Assembly: GCF_009935845.1 (NCBI RefSeq) | Contig: NZ_QWEK01000038.1 | Location: 1-35,044 of the forward strand | DNA from: Pseudoflavonifractor sp. 524-17 | GTDB taxonomy: Bacteria > Bacillota > Clostridia > Oscillospirales > Oscillospiraceae | Length of the DNA: 35,044 nucleotides | Direction: 5' to 3' | Shown here: positions 8,208 to 15,724 of the stretch, piece by piece | Position numbering within the stretch: the first letter of the stretch is position 1 | Layout of the letters: the number at the start of each line of letters is the position of its first letter | Position numbers and translations under genes: made by a program | The notes under the pieces: generated by a model | What the model was told of the DNA's origin: nothing | The model's database searches: none | The model's input: the letters and a program-made list of their open reading frames with translations, nothing else

Positions 8208-9187
8208 TGGAAGTGCAATCATATCTTGAAGAATCCCTGTCTTTTATAGAATCCAAGGAGATGCGTGATTATCTTCGGGTGGAACTGCCTAAATTCAAAT
8301 CTATCTCGACGTTCTGTGCTGATATTGTCGCATATGCCCCAGCACCTATTGAACGAAAGCTGCCTGTGCTGGAGCGGATTGTTCAGGAGGCCGAGCCGTT
8401 ATTGGCTTATAATGGGAAACCAATTTATGCTTCCCGCTTCGCCCAGTCCTGCTGTACTGCCTTAGCGGAACGGTACAGCGGCCCGGATGGAACTGTATTC
8501 TGGCTGAAAGCATCCAGCTATGATGACAATGGAAGCTGTTTGTTTGATAATGCCTTTTTCACGAAGTTTGACGCCGCTATCCGCTATCTTGAGCAACAGG
8601 CAAAAGAGAATCCTAATGACTGTGCATTTGAGGGATTGAGCTATACCATCACAAAATACATACCAGATGGAAGGGATGGGCTGCGAGAATACTGTACCTG
8701 GTATCTGAATAACACACAGGAACTTTGGTATTTCAAGTATGAATGTTCCAGGCGTGAACTTCCGAAGGACTGGTTGGATTTGCTTGATTATCTCGGTGAT
8801 TATCCCAATCTTCCAGTACCCTTTCAGCCAGGAGACATTGTAGTGGCTGATTGTCTGCCCTATGCCGCACCCTGCCGGGTACTCATTTTGGGTATAGGAG
8901 ATAATCGGGACTGCTGCTGCATATCGGTTCTGTCCATTGGCAAGGACGGTCTTTTGTGCACAGGGGCGTTTAAGCATAACCATTTCCTCAGTCATAGGGG
9001 GGATAGTTCCAGGGTTTCATGTCTGTACCGCGCTGCCAGATGGACGGGGGAGCTGACCGACGAAGAGGAGCCTTTCGCTGTGTTGTCCCCACTGATTCGC
9101 GCAAAGCCGGAATTGGGGATGGAGATATACGACTATGTTAGAATGGAAGGCAGCGCTTGGCCGGAAGTGAAAAATATTTTTCTATAG
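8207..9187 (+). CDS. Conserved mobile-element protein of unknown function, paralogue A
   Basis: A 326-residue protein. It shares architecture with the following gene: a helical N-terminal 90 residues, a FxxxDAAIxY segment (FTKFDAAIRYLE here) and, after about residue 200, a PFxxGDIV segment (VPFQPGDIVVADCLPYAAP) that looks like the first strand of a small beta-barrel. Several Cys residues (DCCCISV) follow but not in a standard zinc spacing. The paired family is familiar from clostridial integrative elements but has no known function. The start overlaps the previous stop. Confidence 0.7.
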   Translation: MEVQSYLEESLSFIESKEMRDYLRVELPKFKSISTFCADIVAYAPAPIERKLPVLERIVQEAEPLLAYNGKPIYASRFAQSCCTALAERYSGPDGTVFWLKASSYDDNGSCLFDNAFFTKFDAAIRYLEQQAKENPNDCAFEGLSYTITKYIPDGRDGLREYCTWYLNNTQELWYFKYECSRRELPKDWLDLLDYLGDYPNLPVPFQPGDIVVADCLPYAAPCRVLILGIGDNRDCCCISVLSIGKDGLLCTGAFKHNHFLSHRGDSSRVSCLYRAARWTGELTDEEEPFAVLSPLIRAKPELGMEIYDYVRMEGSAWPEVKNIFL

Positions 9188-9201
9188 AAGGAATTAACGA
9201 C

Positions 9202-10109
9202 ATGATAGAATTACCGATGTCCACTTTCATGCGGAACTACTACAGAGAGCAGGGGATCACATTTACAGATTCCCAACAGGCCACCATCATTTGGAACTCT
9301 GATCTGCCAATGCCGGAAATATTAGATGCCCTTCGTGAAATTGCCAGTACAACTACGGATGAAATGCTGAAAGAGCAAATCCGGGAACGGCTTGCCGCAG
9401 AAGCAGAAAATGAACGGATTTTTCTTGAAAATGATGGCAGTTATTTCTTCATCTTTATCCCGGATGACGAGGACGAGTGGGGAAGCCGTTACTTCTCTAC
9501 TTTAGATGCCGCAATCGCCTACGGCAAAGACCATTCCAAGGAAACCTTCCAGATACGAAAAGAATCCTTTACGGACAAGTTTGACGGCAGTGCTGCGAAC
9601 AACGATTCTGACAAAATGTATGTAGGCGGTCAGGCCCAGTATACGAAGGGCGGTGTGCTCCTCGAATGTGCGTGCTATACCGAGGAAACCAGTATTAATT
9701 TCAGTCATCCGTACCAATCCCGTTTTGAAGATGCGTATATCCCCCTGCAAAACCCGTTTGAGCTTGGGGACATTGTGAAGATAGCCGGGGATTCCCGTCC
9801 CGCCATTGTTGAGGTCAGTCAAGAGGACTGGAAAAGTGCCTTAGAGCGGAATACCAACGGTTCTCGGGAAATCCCCCCAGCTACGACAACATCAGCCTCA
9901 CAGTTGAATTTCTTGACGGCGGGGAAATGTATCATGGGCATCCACCTATTCTGTGGCTGGAAAAAATCGACCAGTGGGATGACAAGTTGGAATGGGATGT
10001 GCTTCAGGAGGCAAGCCGACTTATGAAGGGAACCGGGTCGCTGGAAAACTTTCTCTACTATTATCATCAGAATTTAGACCGCAAAAAAGGGGAAATGGCG
10101 CAGAAATAA
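9202..10109 (+). pseudogene. Paralogue B of the preceding gene, frameshifted at a poly-C run
   Basis: Translation from ATG at 9202 (AGAAGGA upstream) gives IELPMSTFMRNYYREQ, then FSTLDAAIAYGK and NPFELGDIVKI, matching the architecture of the previous gene. After the six-C run at 9873-9878 the frame becomes implausible and stops at 10026, while the -1 frame continues smoothly (SYDNISLTVEFLDGG, then ILWLEKIDQWDDKLEWDVL) to a stop at 10109. Restoring one base, or slipping -1 on the C CCC CCA heptamer, would give about 302 residues. It may be a true pseudogene, a homopolymer error in the assembly, or programmed frameshifting; sequence alone cannot decide. Confidence 0.7.
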
Positions 10110-10131
10110 AGGGCAGTAAACCATCGCATCT

Positions 10132-10182
10132 CACTCCATTGCAGCGATATATTCTAATTGCAGCACAATAAGAAATGGAGTG
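10132..10182 (+). promoter_or_regulatory. Stem that can sequester the ribosome site of the small membrane peptide
   Basis: CACTCCATT at 10132-10140 is perfectly complementary to AATGGAGTG at 10174-10182, which contains the GGAGTG ribosome site for the TTG start at 10190. The 33-base loop holds two direct copies of ATTGCAGC. The geometry would block initiation when folded. Confidence 0.5.
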
Positions 10183-10189
10183 ATTTATA

Positions 10190-10318
10190 TTGTCCAAGAA
10201 AAAGATTCTCAAAGCAATTCTGCTGGCCCTTTCTGTGCTGCTGACAGCGGTGCAAAACTCTGATGAAAAGGAGGAACCTACGAAGTTCTACGACAACCCT
10301 GATACGCACCTGGAATAG
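10190..10318 (+). CDS. Small membrane or secreted peptide (42 aa)
   Basis: A 42-residue product with a lysine-rich start (MSKKKILKA), a single hydrophobic helix (ILLALSVLLTAV, residues 9-20) and an acidic soluble tail. This resembles an uncleaved signal anchor or a small secreted peptide. The start is TTG at 10190 with GGAGTG 7-8 bases upstream, and that site lies in a stem. The stop codon lies within the next hairpin. There is no homology I recognise; small size and non-ATG start keep confidence moderate. Confidence 0.5.
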   Translation: MSKKKILKAILLALSVLLTAVQNSDEKEEPTKFYDNPDTHLE

Positions 10319-10346
10319 AGGGCTTCCCATGTGGGAGGCCCTCTAT
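10315..10346 (+). terminator. Strong hairpin, possible terminator
   Basis: ATAGAGGGC (10315-10323) pairs perfectly with GCCCTCTAT (10338-10346), with an inner TCCC/GGGA stem and an ATGT loop. It covers the stop codon of the small peptide gene. No U-run follows, so it may act on RNA stability rather than as an intrinsic terminator. Confidence 0.45.
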
Positions 10347-10409
10347 GTCTATGTCCGTCATGGGTTGAGTGCAATCCACCAAACCAAATCTATCTTAGGA
10401 GGAATGATT

Positions 10410-11345
10410 ATGCCCGCAAATGTTGAAACCATGTTCTATGTCCGTGAAAAGCCCTGGCATGGCCTGGGGACTGAGGTGCAGGAGGCTCCCACCTCCGCCG
10501 ACGCCCTGATCTGCGCCGGCCTTGACTGGACGGTGGAGCAGAAGAACGTCTACGCCGAGGATGGTTCCCTGATCCCTGGGTACAAGGTCAACACCCGCAG
10601 TACCGACAACGCCGCCCTGGGCATCGTGTCCGACAGATACAAAGTGGTACAGAACGAGGACGCTTTCCAGTTCACCGATGACCTGCTGGGGGCTGGCGTG
10701 ACCTACGAGACTGCCGGGGCCTTGCAGGGTGGCCGTAAGGTCTGGATGCTGGCCCGTATGCCCCACCGCTACATCATCGCCGGGGATGAGATCGCCCCCT
10801 ATCTGGTGGTGATGAACTCCCATGACGGCAGCTCTGGCATCAAGGTCGCCATGACTCCCATCCGGGTTGTCTGCCAGAACACCCTCAACTTGGCTCTGGA
10901 TCGTGCCAAGCGTGTCTGGACCACCAAGCACACCGAGAATGTCATGCTCCGTGTCCATGAGGCCGAGGAAACCTTGGGACTGGCCGAGAAGTACATGGGC
11001 GAGCTGGGCCGTGGCATTGATGCTCTGTCCCGGATCAAGCTCACCGATAAGAAAGTCATGGAGTTCATGAACGAGTTCTTCCCTGTCACCCTTGATCTGC
11101 CGGATGTCCAGCGCAAGAACAATCTGCGTATGTTGGACAACATGAAGGCCCGGTATTGGGAGGCTCCTGACCTCTCCAACGTGGGGAAGAACGGCTACCG
11201 ATTCGTCAATGCCATCAGCGACTTCGCCACCCACGCCGATCCTATCCGCAAGACCAAGAACTACAACGAGAACCTGTTCCTGCGGACTGTTGAGGGCAAT
11301 CCCATGATCGACAAGGCGTATAGGATGGCTCTGGCAGCAGCGTAA
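10410..11345 (+). CDS. DUF932 phage/plasmid-like protein
   Basis: A 311-residue protein with the DUF932 (TIGR03299-type) signature: MFYVREKPWHGLGTEV at the start, then DWTVEQKNVY, a central GRKVWMLARMP and late RVVCQNTLNLAL. The family is common on phages, plasmids and integrative elements, next to recombination genes; its biochemical role is not established. ATG at 10410 follows AGGAGG by 7 bases. The next gene starts 14 bases after its stop, a YqaJ exonuclease, the usual neighbourhood. Codon use here is visibly GC-richer than in the left and right thirds of the window. Confidence 0.92.
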   Translation: MPANVETMFYVREKPWHGLGTEVQEAPTSADALICAGLDWTVEQKNVYAEDGSLIPGYKVNTRSTDNAALGIVSDRYKVVQNEDAFQFTDDLLGAGVTYETAGALQGGRKVWMLARMPHRYIIAGDEIAPYLVVMNSHDGSSGIKVAMTPIRVVCQNTLNLALDRAKRVWTTKHTENVMLRVHEAEETLGLAEKYMGELGRGIDALSRIKLTDKKVMEFMNEFFPVTLDLPDVQRKNNLRMLDNMKARYWEAPDLSNVGKNGYRFVNAISDFATHADPIRKTKNYNENLFLRTVEGNPMIDKAYRMALAAA

Positions 11346-11358
11346 AGGAGGTTATCAT

Positions 11359-12303
11359 ATGCCTGCAAAAATCTTAGTGTCCACCGAGAATATGCCCTAT
11401 GCGGACTGGTTGGAGTATCGGAAACAGGGTATCGGCGGTTCGGACGCATCCGTGGTCTGCGGCATCAACCGCTACAAGTCTCCTGTGGAACTGTGGATGG
11501 AAAAAACTAACCAGCTCCAAGCGCAGGAGGCCGGGGAAGCTGCCTACTGGGGGACGCAGCTTGAACCCTTCGTTCGGGCCGAGTTCACCAAGCGTACCGG
11601 GATTGAGGTTTGCCATAAGAGTGAACTTCTTCAGAGCGAGGAACACCCCTTCATGCTGGCGAACCTGGACGGCATCTGCGAAGTCCCTGACGTTGGCACC
11701 TGTATCTTCGAGGCCAAGACCGCCTCCGCTTACAAGGCTGGCGAGTGGGAAGATACCATCCCGGACGAGTACATGCTCCAAGTGCAGCACTACATGGCTG
11801 TCACTGGGTATGCCGGAACCTACATTGCCGTCCTCATTGGCGGCAACAATTTCAAGTGGAAGTTCGTGGAGCGTGACGAGGAATTGATTTCTATGCTCAT
11901 TGAGCTGGAGTCGGCCTTCTGGAACCATGTGCAGGACTGTACTCCCCCGCCGCTGGATGGCTCCAATGCTTCTGCCAAGTTCCTCGCTAATCGGTTCCGT
12001 GACAGCATCCCTCAGTCCCACATCACCCTGCCGGACACCGCCGCTGATCTGCTGGCCCAATATGATGAGGCCTGTGAAGAACTGGAAGCTGTTACCGAGC
12101 GGAAACAGAAGGCCGAGAATCTTCTGAAGGAGATGATGGGCGAGAACGAGGTCGGGACTGCTGGTGATCGCATCGTCACCTGGAAGAGCGTGTTTCAGGA
12201 ACGGCTCGACAGCAAGACCTTGAAGGTTGAGCATCCTGCCCTCTGCAAGAAGTACACCAATAAAACATCCTACCGCCGCTTTACCATCAAGGCGGCAAGC
12301 TGA
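11359..12303 (+). CDS. YqaJ-family viral recombinase (exonuclease)
   Basis: A 314-residue lambda-Exo-like nuclease. Motifs: GIGGSDASVVCGINRY near residue 25, GTQLEPFVRAEF near 65-76, ANLDGI (catalytic D) near 104, FEAKTAS (E-x-K) near 119 and YMLQVQHYM near 137. Known role of the family: 5'-3' resection of dsDNA ends to make ssDNA for annealing-type recombination. A helical segment near 235-265 (EACEELEAVTERKQKAENLL) precedes the C-terminal tail. AAAGGAGG lies upstream of ATG. The next gene, starting 14 bases later, is the likely recombination partner. Confidence 0.93.
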   Translation: MPAKILVSTENMPYADWLEYRKQGIGGSDASVVCGINRYKSPVELWMEKTNQLQAQEAGEAAYWGTQLEPFVRAEFTKRTGIEVCHKSELLQSEEHPFMLANLDGICEVPDVGTCIFEAKTASAYKAGEWEDTIPDEYMLQVQHYMAVTGYAGTYIAVLIGGNNFKWKFVERDEELISMLIELESAFWNHVQDCTPPPLDGSNASAKFLANRFRDSIPQSHITLPDTAADLLAQYDEACEELEAVTERKQKAENLLKEMMGENEVGTAGDRIVTWKSVFQERLDSKTLKVEHPALCKKYTNKTSYRRFTIKAAS

Positions 12304-12316
12304 ATGGAGGTTCATC

Positions 12317-13105
12317 ATGGACAATACGAAACTGAAAGGCCGTATGAGCGGTAAAGTACAGGAGTTGCAGCAGCCGGCAGGAGATCAGAATATCACCGTC
12401 GCTTCTGCCGCCGCTGCTTCGCTGGCCCCAGTGGAATCAAGCTATCTGGCCTTGAATAACAACGCCCTCGACATCATCCGGGCGAATCTGAAAAGCCAGC
12501 CCTTGACCCTCGACCTGTTCGACATCGTGAAGTCTCCGTCTGGCGGTTCCACGATCTTTGAGGTTCCGGGGTTGACTGGAAACGAGGCGGCAACGGAGCT
12601 GTCGGGCATTGTGCTGGACTACACCACGCCCCGGGCCTACTGGGATACGCCCGATCCGGTAGAGGGAACGCCGCCCGTCTGCATGAGCCAGAACAGCATT
12701 ATCTCCCACGATGGGAAGTCCTGCGCTCTGTGTCCGTACAATGACTTCGGTTCCAAGGACGGCGACAGCAACGCCAAAGCGTGTAAGGAATCTGTGCTGC
12801 TGTTCCTGCTGCGGCCCAATAGCATCATTCCCCTGCTGGTTCGCGTTCCCGTGACCAGCAAGCCCCGTTTCCTGAAATACTCCACCCGTCTGCTGAGTAC
12901 CCTGACGCCGATCAGCAGCGTGGTCACGAAGATCACCTTGGAGAAGGCCACCAGCAAGCAGGGAAAACCCTACGCCCTGTTTAACTTCCAGACGGTCGGT
13001 ACTCTCAGCCCGGAAGAAGCGGCCCAAGCGAGGACGTTCGGGCAGCAGTTCATGGAGATCGTGAACGCCGCCCAGATGATGCCGGAGTTGGCCGAGGCCA
13101 GCTAA
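12317..13105 (+). CDS. Cys-containing mobile-element protein, probable recombination or ssDNA-binding partner
   Basis: A 262-residue protein. The first 40 residues are flexible and Q/A-rich. A Cys cluster (DGKSCALCPYNDFGS, with a further Cys in KACKESV) near residues 133-160 could bind zinc. The region after it (PRFLKYSTRLL, SVVTKITLEKAT, KPYALFNFQ) is predicted strand-rich, like an OB-type or annealing-type core. I recognise the CxxCPxN...KAC pattern from uncharacterised phage and element proteins found beside YqaJ nucleases. The role as an SSB or annealing protein is inferred from position. GGAGG precedes ATG at 12317. A strong terminator follows. Confidence 0.65.
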   Translation: MDNTKLKGRMSGKVQELQQPAGDQNITVASAAAASLAPVESSYLALNNNALDIIRANLKSQPLTLDLFDIVKSPSGGSTIFEVPGLTGNEAATELSGIVLDYTTPRAYWDTPDPVEGTPPVCMSQNSIISHDGKSCALCPYNDFGSKDGDSNAKACKESVLLFLLRPNSIIPLLVRVPVTSKPRFLKYSTRLLSTLTPISSVVTKITLEKATSKQGKPYALFNFQTVGTLSPEEAAQARTFGQQFMEIVNAAQMMPELAEAS

Positions 13106-13121
13106 GATAAAATACGCTATG

Positions 13122-13172
13122 ATGGCCCGGTGCCCCTGCCTTACGGTGGGGATGCCGGGCCATTTGCTTTTT
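13122..13172 (+). terminator. Rho-independent terminator after the recombination genes
   Basis: ATGGCCCGG (13122-13130) pairs with CCGGGCCAT (13155-13163), and inner CCCC pairs with GGGG, followed by TTGCTTTTT. It separates the DUF932-YqaJ-partner trio from the small genes downstream. Confidence 0.88.
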
Positions 13173-13190
13173 CAGAAAGGGGAAATAGAG

Positions 13191-13427
13191 TTGTTTGAAA
13201 CCGTAAAAATGTCTGCGGTAGCTCTCCAGCGCATGATGAACGAAACCTTTGATTACGATAAATTTGAGCAGGGACGGCGGGAGGCCAGAGAGTTCTTCCA
13301 TAACCACTCGGAGCAGCGGGAAGAAAAGCTGGCGGAGATCAAGCGGCGGATCGAGAACTGCGACTTCAATCACACGCCCGGAGCCTCCTACTGGATCGGC
13401 TGCCTGAGTGAAGCGGACTTTTCGTGA
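13191..13427 (+). CDS. Small charged helical protein
   Basis: A 78-residue protein, strongly charged (FEQGRREAREFFHNH, then EQREEKLAEIKRRIEN), probably coiled-coil in its centre. The TTG start at 13191 is chosen because AAAGGGG lies just upstream and the earlier in-frame ATG codons fall within the terminator hairpin. It lies in a set of small proteins between the recombination genes and the ligase. Function unknown. Confidence 0.6.
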   Translation: MFETVKMSAVALQRMMNETFDYDKFEQGRREAREFFHNHSEQREEKLAEIKRRIENCDFNHTPGASYWIGCLSEADFS

Positions 13428-13443
13428 GGAATGAGTAAAACCC

Positions 13444-13590
13444 ATGAAAGAACTTGAAATCTATTTCCGGGATCTGACACCGGAAACACAGGAAGCTGTT
13501 CTTGCGCTGTATGGGATTGAATCCCCTGCGGACGCAAACTGGGACAGCTTTCCTATCTTTACTTTAGAAGTGGTGGAAACGGATGAGTAG
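13444..13590 (+). CDS. Small conserved element protein (48 aa)
   Basis: A 48-residue acidic protein beginning KELEIYFRDLTPETQEAVL and containing ANWDSFPIFTLEV. I recognise the pattern (EIYFxDLTPE, a helix, then NWDxxPI) from small uncharacterised proteins of clostridial elements. It overlaps the next gene by 8 bases, supporting coupled translation. The upstream AGGA is farther away than ideal. Function unknown. Confidence 0.6.
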   Translation: MKELEIYFRDLTPETQEAVLALYGIESPADANWDSFPIFTLEVVETDE

Positions 13591-13813
13591 GATCAGGATT
13601 CACCGGGTCAACCAAAAGCGACTGCTGAACGTAATAGATTCCCGTACCCCGCTGGGGCTGTTTCTGACGAAGGAAGGGCGTACATGGGTGGCGGTGGACA
13701 ATACCACTGGGGATGCCTGGACAGAAGAGTTTTCTCGGAAACGTCAAGCTGTCCGCTGGCTGCGTGGGAAATTTGAGGTGGGAGAGTGCTGCTATGCGTG
13801 TCTTAGTAGTTGA
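13583..13813 (+). CDS. Small basic protein of unknown function
   Basis: A 76-residue basic protein (SRIRIHRVNQKRLLNV at the start, SRKRQAVRWLRGKFEVGE later), predicted beta-rich then helical, with a possible nucleic-acid-binding surface judging by charge only. The start overlaps the preceding gene by 8 bases with GGTGG upstream, and the stop overlaps the following DUF3846 gene by 20 bases. The tight packing supports a real operon member. Confidence 0.6.
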   Translation: MSRIRIHRVNQKRLLNVIDSRTPLGLFLTKEGRTWVAVDNTTGDAWTEEFSRKRQAVRWLRGKFEVGECCYACLSS

Positions 13814-14165
13814 ACCGGAGCGCAGGCCGGAAGTACGGGAGATCGACGATTCCTTGAAGGCCATGCAGGAGATTGTAGGCGGCTATATTCAGCCCATCTA
13901 CCTCGATAATTCTGTTGCTCTGGTCTGCAATGACGAGGGCAAGCTGATGAACCTGCCGGCGAACCGTGGTCTTCGGAATAAATCCGGACAGATGTATGAC
14001 ATCGTGTTCGGGACCTTCTTCCTGTGCGGTACTCCCGCCGACAGTGACCACTTCACCAGCCTGACCATGGAGCAGATCGAGCAGTATCGAAAATTGTTCT
14101 ACACCCCTGAAATGTTCTGGGGCATGGGCGGTCACATCGTCTGCCTGCCGTTGGAGGTCGATTGA
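13794..14165 (+). CDS. DUF3846 domain protein
   Basis: A 123-residue protein with the DUF3846 pattern: MRVLVVEPERRPEVREI, then AMQEIVGGYIQPIYL, NDEGKLMNLPANRGL and YDIVFGTFFLCG. The family is abundant on Firmicutes plasmids and integrative elements and related to ArdA-neighbourhood proteins; its function is unknown. ATG at 13794 is chosen as the family-typical N-terminus with GGGAG upstream. It overlaps both neighbours. Confidence 0.88.
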   Translation: MRVLVVEPERRPEVREIDDSLKAMQEIVGGYIQPIYLDNSVALVCNDEGKLMNLPANRGLRNKSGQMYDIVFGTFFLCGTPADSDHFTSLTMEQIEQYRKLFYTPEMFWGMGGHIVCLPLEVD

Positions 14166-14176
14166 GGGGTGAGCGC

Positions 14177-14417
14177 ATGAATCCTGATAACCCTTTCATC
14201 GGGAAGTCCATAGCTGTCACTGGCAAGCTAGAGCTCTTCACCCGTGATGGCACCAAAGCCCGGTTATTGGAGTTGGGGGCCAAACCTGTATCCAAGGTGA
14301 GCAGGAGGACGGGCTATCTGATTCTGGAAGCGAGGCCCGGCAGTAAGCTGGTCAAGGCTCTGGCACTGGGAATCACGGGTCCTGTCTGAGCAGGAATTTG
14401 AACGTATGAATAGTTAG
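14177..14417 (+). pseudogene. Stand-alone BRCT domain protein, frameshifted near its end
   Basis: From ATG at 14177 (GGGGTGA upstream) the product reads IGKSIAVTGKLELFTRDG, then LLELGAKPVSKVSRRTGYLI and RPGSKLVKALALGI, closely parallel to the C-terminal BRCT of the ligase in this window (VATGKLEHFTRDG ... KPGSKLTKAQELGI). After GGG at 14377-14379 the frame stops at 14389; reading one base later gives TVLSEQEFERMNS and a stop at 14417, matching the ligase VLTEQEFLSMI. BRCT domains mediate protein or DNA-end contacts. The in-frame product (70 residues) lacks only the last helix. Mutation, assembly error or +1 frameshifting are all possible. Confidence 0.75.
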
Positions 14418-14420
14418 CGG

Positions 14421-14456
14421 AGCGGCGGGGTGGGTAACTGCCCCGCTGCTTCTTTA
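14421..14456 (+). terminator. Rho-independent terminator
   Basis: AGCGGCGGGG (14421-14430) pairs with CCCCGCTGCT (14441-14450) at 9 of 10 positions around a 10-base loop, followed by TCTTTA. It directly follows the restored stop of the BRCT gene. Confidence 0.72.
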
Positions 14457-14473
14457 TAGGAGGTCAGCCAGAT

Positions 14474-14851
14474 ATGAGGGACATATCTGAGAAACGTACT
14501 GTCGAGCTGAGGTGGTCCGAGGTCGGTGGCATTGTATCGGAAGAAATCAAGGAAGTCCTGGGGCTTCAAGTCCCGTGCAAGGTCAATGTGATAGACGGCT
14601 CATTTTGGGACGTGACCTTTATAAATTGCCGTCTCCCCCTTCCCAAACTCTGCCAGCTCTTACAGGCTACACAGGCCACACCGGAGGACTGGGAGGATGC
14701 CCTGCCTGATGAGGGCGGTGTAGATGTCGGCGGCATTGGAATCGTGCTGGCTGAGAAATTGATCTCCCGGCATCTGAAGCTCACATGGGAACACCATCTG
14801 ATTACTACGGACAGTCTATGGCTGGTCGGGGTGGCAGACATCCCCTGCTGA
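14474..14851 (+). CDS. Unrecognised protein (125 aa)
   Basis: A 125-residue acidic protein, predicted alpha/beta, with TVELRWSEVGGIV near the start and a central helix carrying LCQLLQATQATPEDWEDAL. There is no catalytic motif, signal peptide or membrane helix. AGGAGG lies 10 bases before ATG, directly after a terminator, so it probably begins a new segment of the operon. It ends 47 bases before the sigma-like gene. Confidence 0.65.
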   Translation: MRDISEKRTVELRWSEVGGIVSEEIKEVLGLQVPCKVNVIDGSFWDVTFINCRLPLPKLCQLLQATQATPEDWEDALPDEGGVDVGGIGIVLAEKLISRHLKLTWEHHLITTDSLWLVGVADIPC

Positions 14852-14898
14852 AAGCCATCCCATATATCAATCAAACCATCATGAAGGAGTTGAGAAGA

Positions 14899-15417
14899 AT
14901 GAGGGCTTTGCGTCCTATGACACAGGAGGAACGAGAGTTTGCGGAACAGAATCATGATCTGGTAACTGAGTATATCCGAAAGAAACATCTTGCAATGAAC
15001 GATTACTACGACATTGTTATCTTCGGCTATCTCTCCGCTGTGCAGCAGTATTTCCGCAATCCTCCGGCTGGCGTGAAGTTCAAGGCTATGGCGTTTCGAG
15101 CCATGAAGGATGCCGTTCTCCGGGATGGTGAATACAACGCCCGTGCCAAACGCTGCGGCTACACTGTCAGCCTAGATACTGCGGGACGCCACAGCACCAT
15201 CCCTGACCAAAAGCAGGACGTTGAACGGCAGACTGAGGACAAGGCCCTTCTGGAGCAGGCGGCAAAGATAGCCACGCCAAAGGAAAACAAAATCATTGAA
15301 CTGCTGGTAGACGGCTTTGCGCTCCATGAGGCCGCACGGCTCCTGAAGATGCCCAAGGGTGCTGCTATGAACTGCATGGAGAACTTCTGTTGCCGGGCCA
15401 GGGCCGCTATCGGCTGA
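14899..15417 (+). CDS. Sigma-70-like transcription factor encoded by the element
   Basis: A 172-residue protein. Residues 10-70 resemble sigma region 2 (EFAEQNHDLVTEYIRKKH, DYYDIVIFGYLSAVQQYF, FKAMAFRAMKDAV). The C-terminal 50 residues resemble region 4 (PKENKIIELLVDGFALHEAA, RLLKMPKGAAMNCMENF, a helix-turn-helix). The order and spacing fit ECF-like or phage-type sigma factors, though several conserved positions are missing. It may recruit RNA polymerase to element promoters. ATG at 14899 is chosen because AAGGAG lies 9 bases upstream. Confidence 0.65.
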   Translation: MRALRPMTQEEREFAEQNHDLVTEYIRKKHLAMNDYYDIVIFGYLSAVQQYFRNPPAGVKFKAMAFRAMKDAVLRDGEYNARAKRCGYTVSLDTAGRHSTIPDQKQDVERQTEDKALLEQAAKIATPKENKIIELLVDGFALHEAARLLKMPKGAAMNCMENFCCRARAAIG

Positions 15418-15433
15418 GTTGGGAGAGCTGATG

Positions 15434-15664
15434 ATGAAAGAATTATGGATTCGGATAGGGGCTGTTATCAGAATCACCGATGCCGAGGAGCGGGACATCT
15501 TTGCCGATGATGAGGTGAAGATGAGAGACACACTGCGGCGGGTGATCGCCGAGGGCCGGTTCTGCCCGGACGGAGAAACCTATGTTCCCGGCGAGGCCGT
15601 GCGGGAGTTCAACCGCACTTATAGTACGGCCTATGAAGAAGAAAACTGGTGCTGTGATTTGTAA
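15434..15664 (+). CDS. Small protein of unknown function (76 aa)
   Basis: A 76-residue acidic protein (ELWIRIGAVIRITDAEERDI, then MRDTLRRVIAEGRFCPDGET). The VIRIT followed by a helix and a GETYVPGEAV turn suggest a small alpha/beta fold. GGGAGAG is upstream and ATG at 15434 gives better spacing than the adjacent ATG at 15431. It lies in the chain of small proteins after the sigma-like gene. Function unknown. Confidence 0.62.
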   Translation: MKELWIRIGAVIRITDAEERDIFADDEVKMRDTLRRVIAEGRFCPDGETYVPGEAVREFNRTYSTAYEEENWCCDL

Positions 15665-15671
15665 CGTATGG

Positions 15672-15697
15672 CTGGGGTCGGTATTCATCGGCTCCAG
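15672..15697 (+). terminator. Weak hairpin between small genes
   Basis: CTGGGGTCG and CGGCTCCAG pair at 7 of 9 positions, with G-U pairing possible at the rest in RNA, around an 8-base loop. It is followed by TTCATTACTATTTTA. This could be a weak terminator or attenuator. Confidence 0.3.
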
Positions 15698-15724
15698 TTC
15701 ATTACTATTTTATGGAGGTAGAAC

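Noticed and set aside
10395-12324. Long minus-strand frames opposite DUF932 and YqaJ
   Set aside because: They mirror GC-rich codons of well-identified genes on the other strand and have no ribosome sites or family patterns.
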